64,000 nucleotides of DNA, taken from the NCBI GenBank assembly GCA_963666465.1, contig OY762824.1, positions 1,550,001 to 1,614,000 of the forward strand, given 5' to 3'. A model generated the notes under the pieces. The model ran no database searches. It was not told the origin of the DNA and was given only the letters and a program-made list of their open reading frames with translations. Source of the stretch: VXYL01 sp963666465. Its GTDB lineage: Bacteria; Pseudomonadota; Gammaproteobacteria; Pseudomonadales; Azotimanducaceae. Each line of letters starts with the position of its first letter. The first letter of the stretch is position 1. Shown here piece by piece: positions 61,615-64,000 of the stretch. A program made the position numbers and the translations under genes.

Positions 61615-63001
61615 CGGACGGCAATGCTCTCCTGATCGTCGAATTGGGAGGTGCTGCTGACGATGATGTCGTCGCCTTCATCCAGGCCCTCAAGCACCTC
61701 AATGTTCCGGAGCGTGCCGGCGCCGAAGCGCACGGTCACTCTGGAAGCCTTCTGGCCGTCATCCGCCAGCCGAAACACCACGCCGGCGCTGTCTTCGCGC
61801 ACCCCCAACGGGCGGCGAACGAACATCGCGTCGTCGAGGGTTGCGACGGTGATGGTGGCTCGAATCGACAAGTCTGGCCGAACGCCTGCGGGCAACTCCC
61901 GCTCGAAGGCGACATCCACCGCCACGCTGTTCTGGGTCACCGCAGGATCGACTCGGGTGACGATGCCGGGCAGTTCCTGACCGAGCACCGTCACCAGCGC
62001 CGGTTGGCCGCGCACCACGCGACTCGCATACGACTCCGGCACCCGAATCAGGCCCCGCAAGAGCGCCGTGTCCACCACCCTGGCGATCTGCCCACTGCAT
62101 ACGTAGCGGTCTTGGATTCGTACCCGACCCGCAAGAGCGCCGTGTCCACCACCCTGGCGATCTGGGCACCGGCGTTGACCCGCTGCCCCTCCTCCACCAG
62201 CACGTCGCGCAACGTGCCAGCGAGATCGGTGGTGACCAGCAAGCCCGCCGCCAGCCGCTCCGCTTCCGTGAGGGCCGACTCCCGCTCCGCGATGCGCGCC
62301 TCGCTGGCCTCCCTTTCGGCCTCAACCACAGACTGCAGTTCCTCGAACCGCCGCCTCTCGAAAGCGAGTTCCGCACGGGCTCGTTCGGTGCGAATCCGCG
62401 TGCTGCGGTAGTCGATCTCCGAGACCGCTTGCCGTTCGAGCAACTCGGTTTCCGCTTCGAGTCGCAGTTCGAGCTCCTCGAGATCCGCCTGCCGGGTGAG
62501 GATTTGCGCCTCGCCGGCCAGTCTTCGATCGGTGAACTCCGCCAGCCGGCGACGATGGTCCGCGGCGGCTTCCGCAAGCTGCAAGCGGGCGGCCACAGCG
62601 GCCTGCCGAATCTGCGGGTTGATGAGTCGGGCAATGCCGTCGCCCGCCGAAACCGACTCGCCGGCGCGGGCGAGGATTCGTTCCACCGAGCCCGCGACTT
62701 CGGATGCGATCCAGCGTTCGTTTACGGGTTCAAGCTCGCCAGCACCTTGCACTTCGATGGCGAGGGTGCCTCGCTCCACCGTCGCGGTGGTCGCGTCGGT
62801 TGCGGCGGCCGACCCCGGACGGAGCCAAACGCGATCGATGAAGATGAACAGGACGATCGCGACGACCGCAACCGCGGCCCACGCAATTTGGCGAACGAGC
62901 TTGCGCGGGTCTCCCTCACGGGGCCGATCCATCGAGTAATCCGCCTGGTCTGACACGGATCGGCTCCCCTGAGCCTGATCAAGCCCCGCCTTGGCGGACA
63001 T
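61611..63001 (-). pseudogene. HlyD/MacA-type membrane fusion protein, broken by a 73-bp duplication-insertion
   Basis: An N-terminal membrane anchor (VRQIAWAAVAVVAIVLFIFI) and a long coiled coil (about residues 110-200, heptad-rich with Glu, Arg and Leu) precede the lipoyl-like region (VEEGQRVNAGAQIARVVDTA). At 62058-62164 a 34-base segment is repeated with 39 unrelated bases between, adding 73 bases and breaking the frame. The C-terminal beta-barrel half continues (LPGIVTRVDPAVTQNSVAVD through DDIIVSSTSQFDDQESIAVR). The start may be 63001 or ATG 62932. Confidence 0.8.
62058..62164 (-). repeat. 34-bp direct repeat with 39-bp filler
   Basis: GCAAGAGCGCCGTGTCCACC followed by ACCCTGGCGATCTG occurs at 62058 and again at 62131, in the membrane-fusion gene. 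Confidence 0.85.
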
Positions 63002-64000
63002 CGGCGACGCTCCCGTCCACCAGCGCGCTGATGGAGTGGTTCCGGGCGAGTTGTCTCAGAAGGAATCGAATCAGCAAGGCGCATACCACGGCGAGGCTGG
63101 CGAAGGCTGGCAAGAGCCACCACAGCTCCAACGCTTCGGCGAAGGCCGGCAGCCATAGCTTGGCCGCCATGCCGGCCGCGCCAACGACCGCGGCCGCCAC
63201 TACAAGCTCGCGCAGGCTGGTCGCGGATTGCGCGAACGCCAGTTCGCCCGGCGTCGCGCCCAGGGCGAAGCGGATGCCGATGCGCGATCGCGTCTCGGCG
63301 ACGTTCCGCGCCAGGGAGTTGCCGACGCCGGAGAGCGCGAGTACCAGGGCGAAGCCGGCGGCCACCGCGAGCACCACCTCGACGCTGCGCTTGGCGAGGA
63401 ACTGCTTGCGGAATCGCTGTGCTGGCGTGTCTCCCATCTCGGCCTCCCAGCCATCGTATTGGGGTAGCTGGAGGAGCGCTTCTGCCAGGTCAAGTCCCGG
63501 ATCGGCGTCGATCAACCACCGGTGCGGATACCCGGAACCGATCCTGGGTCCGTAGATTACCGGCGGCACACCCTGGGCATAGTCGCCATACGGCACGTCG
63601 CCCACGACGCCAACCACAGTCTTTTCGAACTCCCCATCACCAGCGCTCCACACGCGCAACGGCGAGCCCAGCACGGCTTCCGTGCCACCGAGCGCCTCCG
63701 CGGCGGAGCGCGACAAGACGATCTCGAGGAAGTTGCCGTCCTCGAACATGCGACCGGCCAAGAGTTCAACGCCAAGGGTATGGAAATAGTCCGGGGTCAC
63801 GTAGTTCTCGAAGAACGGTGTATCGCCCAGCTCCGGAAAGCCGGCGATCTTTCGCGAGAGGGGTTGCAGCATCTCCCGTGGCGTAACCGGCAGAAATGTA
63901 GCCGACGCCGCGGCGCGAATGCCGGGAATGGCGTTAATGGCACTTGCTGCCGCGGAATACTCGACCCCGGTTGGCATCCAAGGCTCGTTGTTGTCGGGAT
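62979..64000 (-). CDS. MacB-type ABC transporter permease, 5' end beyond window
   Basis: C-terminal part of a MacB/FtsX-like permease; the frame is open to the right edge. Periplasmic core: AAASATFLPVTPREMLQPLS, YFHTLGVELLAGRMFEDGNF and VLSRSAAEALGGTEAVLGSP. Three closing transmembrane helices: VEVVLAVAAGFALVLALSGV, LRELVVAAAVVGAAGMAAKL and LLPAFASLAVVCALLIRFLL. The ETRSRIGIRFALGATPG segment is the usual coupling loop. The stop overlaps the fusion-protein start by about 23 bases. Together with the ATPase it would form a peptide, lipid or drug exporter. Confidence 0.88.
   Translation of the reverse strand, partial: PDNNEPWMPTGVEYSAAASAINAIPGIRAAASATFLPVTPREMLQPLSRKIAGFPELGDTPFFENYVTPDYFHTLGVELLAGRMFEDGNFLEIVLSRSAAEALGGTEAVLGSPLRVWSAGDGEFEKTVVGVVGDVPYGDYAQGVPPVIYGPRIGSGYPHRWLIDADPGLDLAEALLQLPQYDGWEAEMGDTPAQRFRKQFLAKRSVEVVLAVAAGFALVLALSGVGNSLARNVAETRSRIGIRFALGATPGELAFAQSATSLRELVVAAAVVGAAGMAAKLWLPAFAEALELWWLLPAFASLAVVCALLIRFLLRQLARNHSISALVDGSVADVRQGGA

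Noticed and set aside
1..64000. tRNA or rRNA genes
   Set aside because: No convincing T-loop/acceptor pattern or rRNA sequence was noticed by eye.

Overview
The window is high-GC DNA (about mid-60s percent, judged by eye) from a Gram-negative bacterium. The evidence is a tripartite metal-efflux pump with an outer-membrane channel, a beta-barrel outer-membrane protein, an inverse autotransporter and a lipoprotein. Gene content is proteobacterial in flavour, perhaps a gammaproteobacterium from a marine or host-associated setting, but nothing here fixes the taxon. No rRNA, tRNA or CRISPR array was seen.

Layout. 1-23.9 kb is mostly household and catabolic genes with scattered toxin-antitoxin (TA) modules. 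It holds a minus-strand CusCBA-type metal efflux operon, a sulfhydrylase/hydrolase pair, an AAA ATPase, a HicBA pair, a secreted serine hydrolase, an outer-membrane barrel, YihY/BrkB, Uma2, a nuclease-like/DUF29/GNAT fusion, a single-chain biotin-dependent carboxylase of 1,145 residues, MazEF, a PhyH oxygenase and others. 24-51 kb is an accessory island. It is punctuated by at least eight copies of a short repeat (about 215-325 bp) with identical terminal inverted repeats, nearly always in the same orientation, and several of them sit against a broken gene. Between the copies lie an EEP nuclease, two ISAzo13-family transposase copies, a three-gene HEPN/DUF4268 operon, an inverse autotransporter with a coupled lipoprotein, a broken DUF2971 gene, Uma2, an ArsI-like dioxygenase, a DUF4160/DUF2442 pair and a large defence block (KTSC protein, HerA, SIR2 and a Type ISP-like restriction enzyme). 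51-56.7 kb continues with a coupled two-gene unit of unknown function and a DNA methylase/NotI-like endonuclease pair. That pair sits exactly between two direct copies of a segment of about 900 bp. 56.7-64 kb returns to metabolism: class II aldolase, an enolase-superfamily gene, an epoxide hydrolase, a HigBA-type pair, and an ABC/MacB-type exporter running off the right edge.

How the parts work together. The accessory block looks like an anti-phage and genome-conflict island. It has two restriction systems, SIR2-HerA, a HEPN protein with nuclease-like partners and many TA pairs, assembled and scarred by a small non-autonomous repeat family. Many otherwise recognisable genes (hicB, HerA, DUF2971, the first NTF2-like copy, the enolase, the epoxide hydrolase, the ABC ATPase) carry a single-base indel, often in a short homopolymer. 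This could be real decay or uncorrected sequencing error, and it limits how far the broken calls should be trusted.
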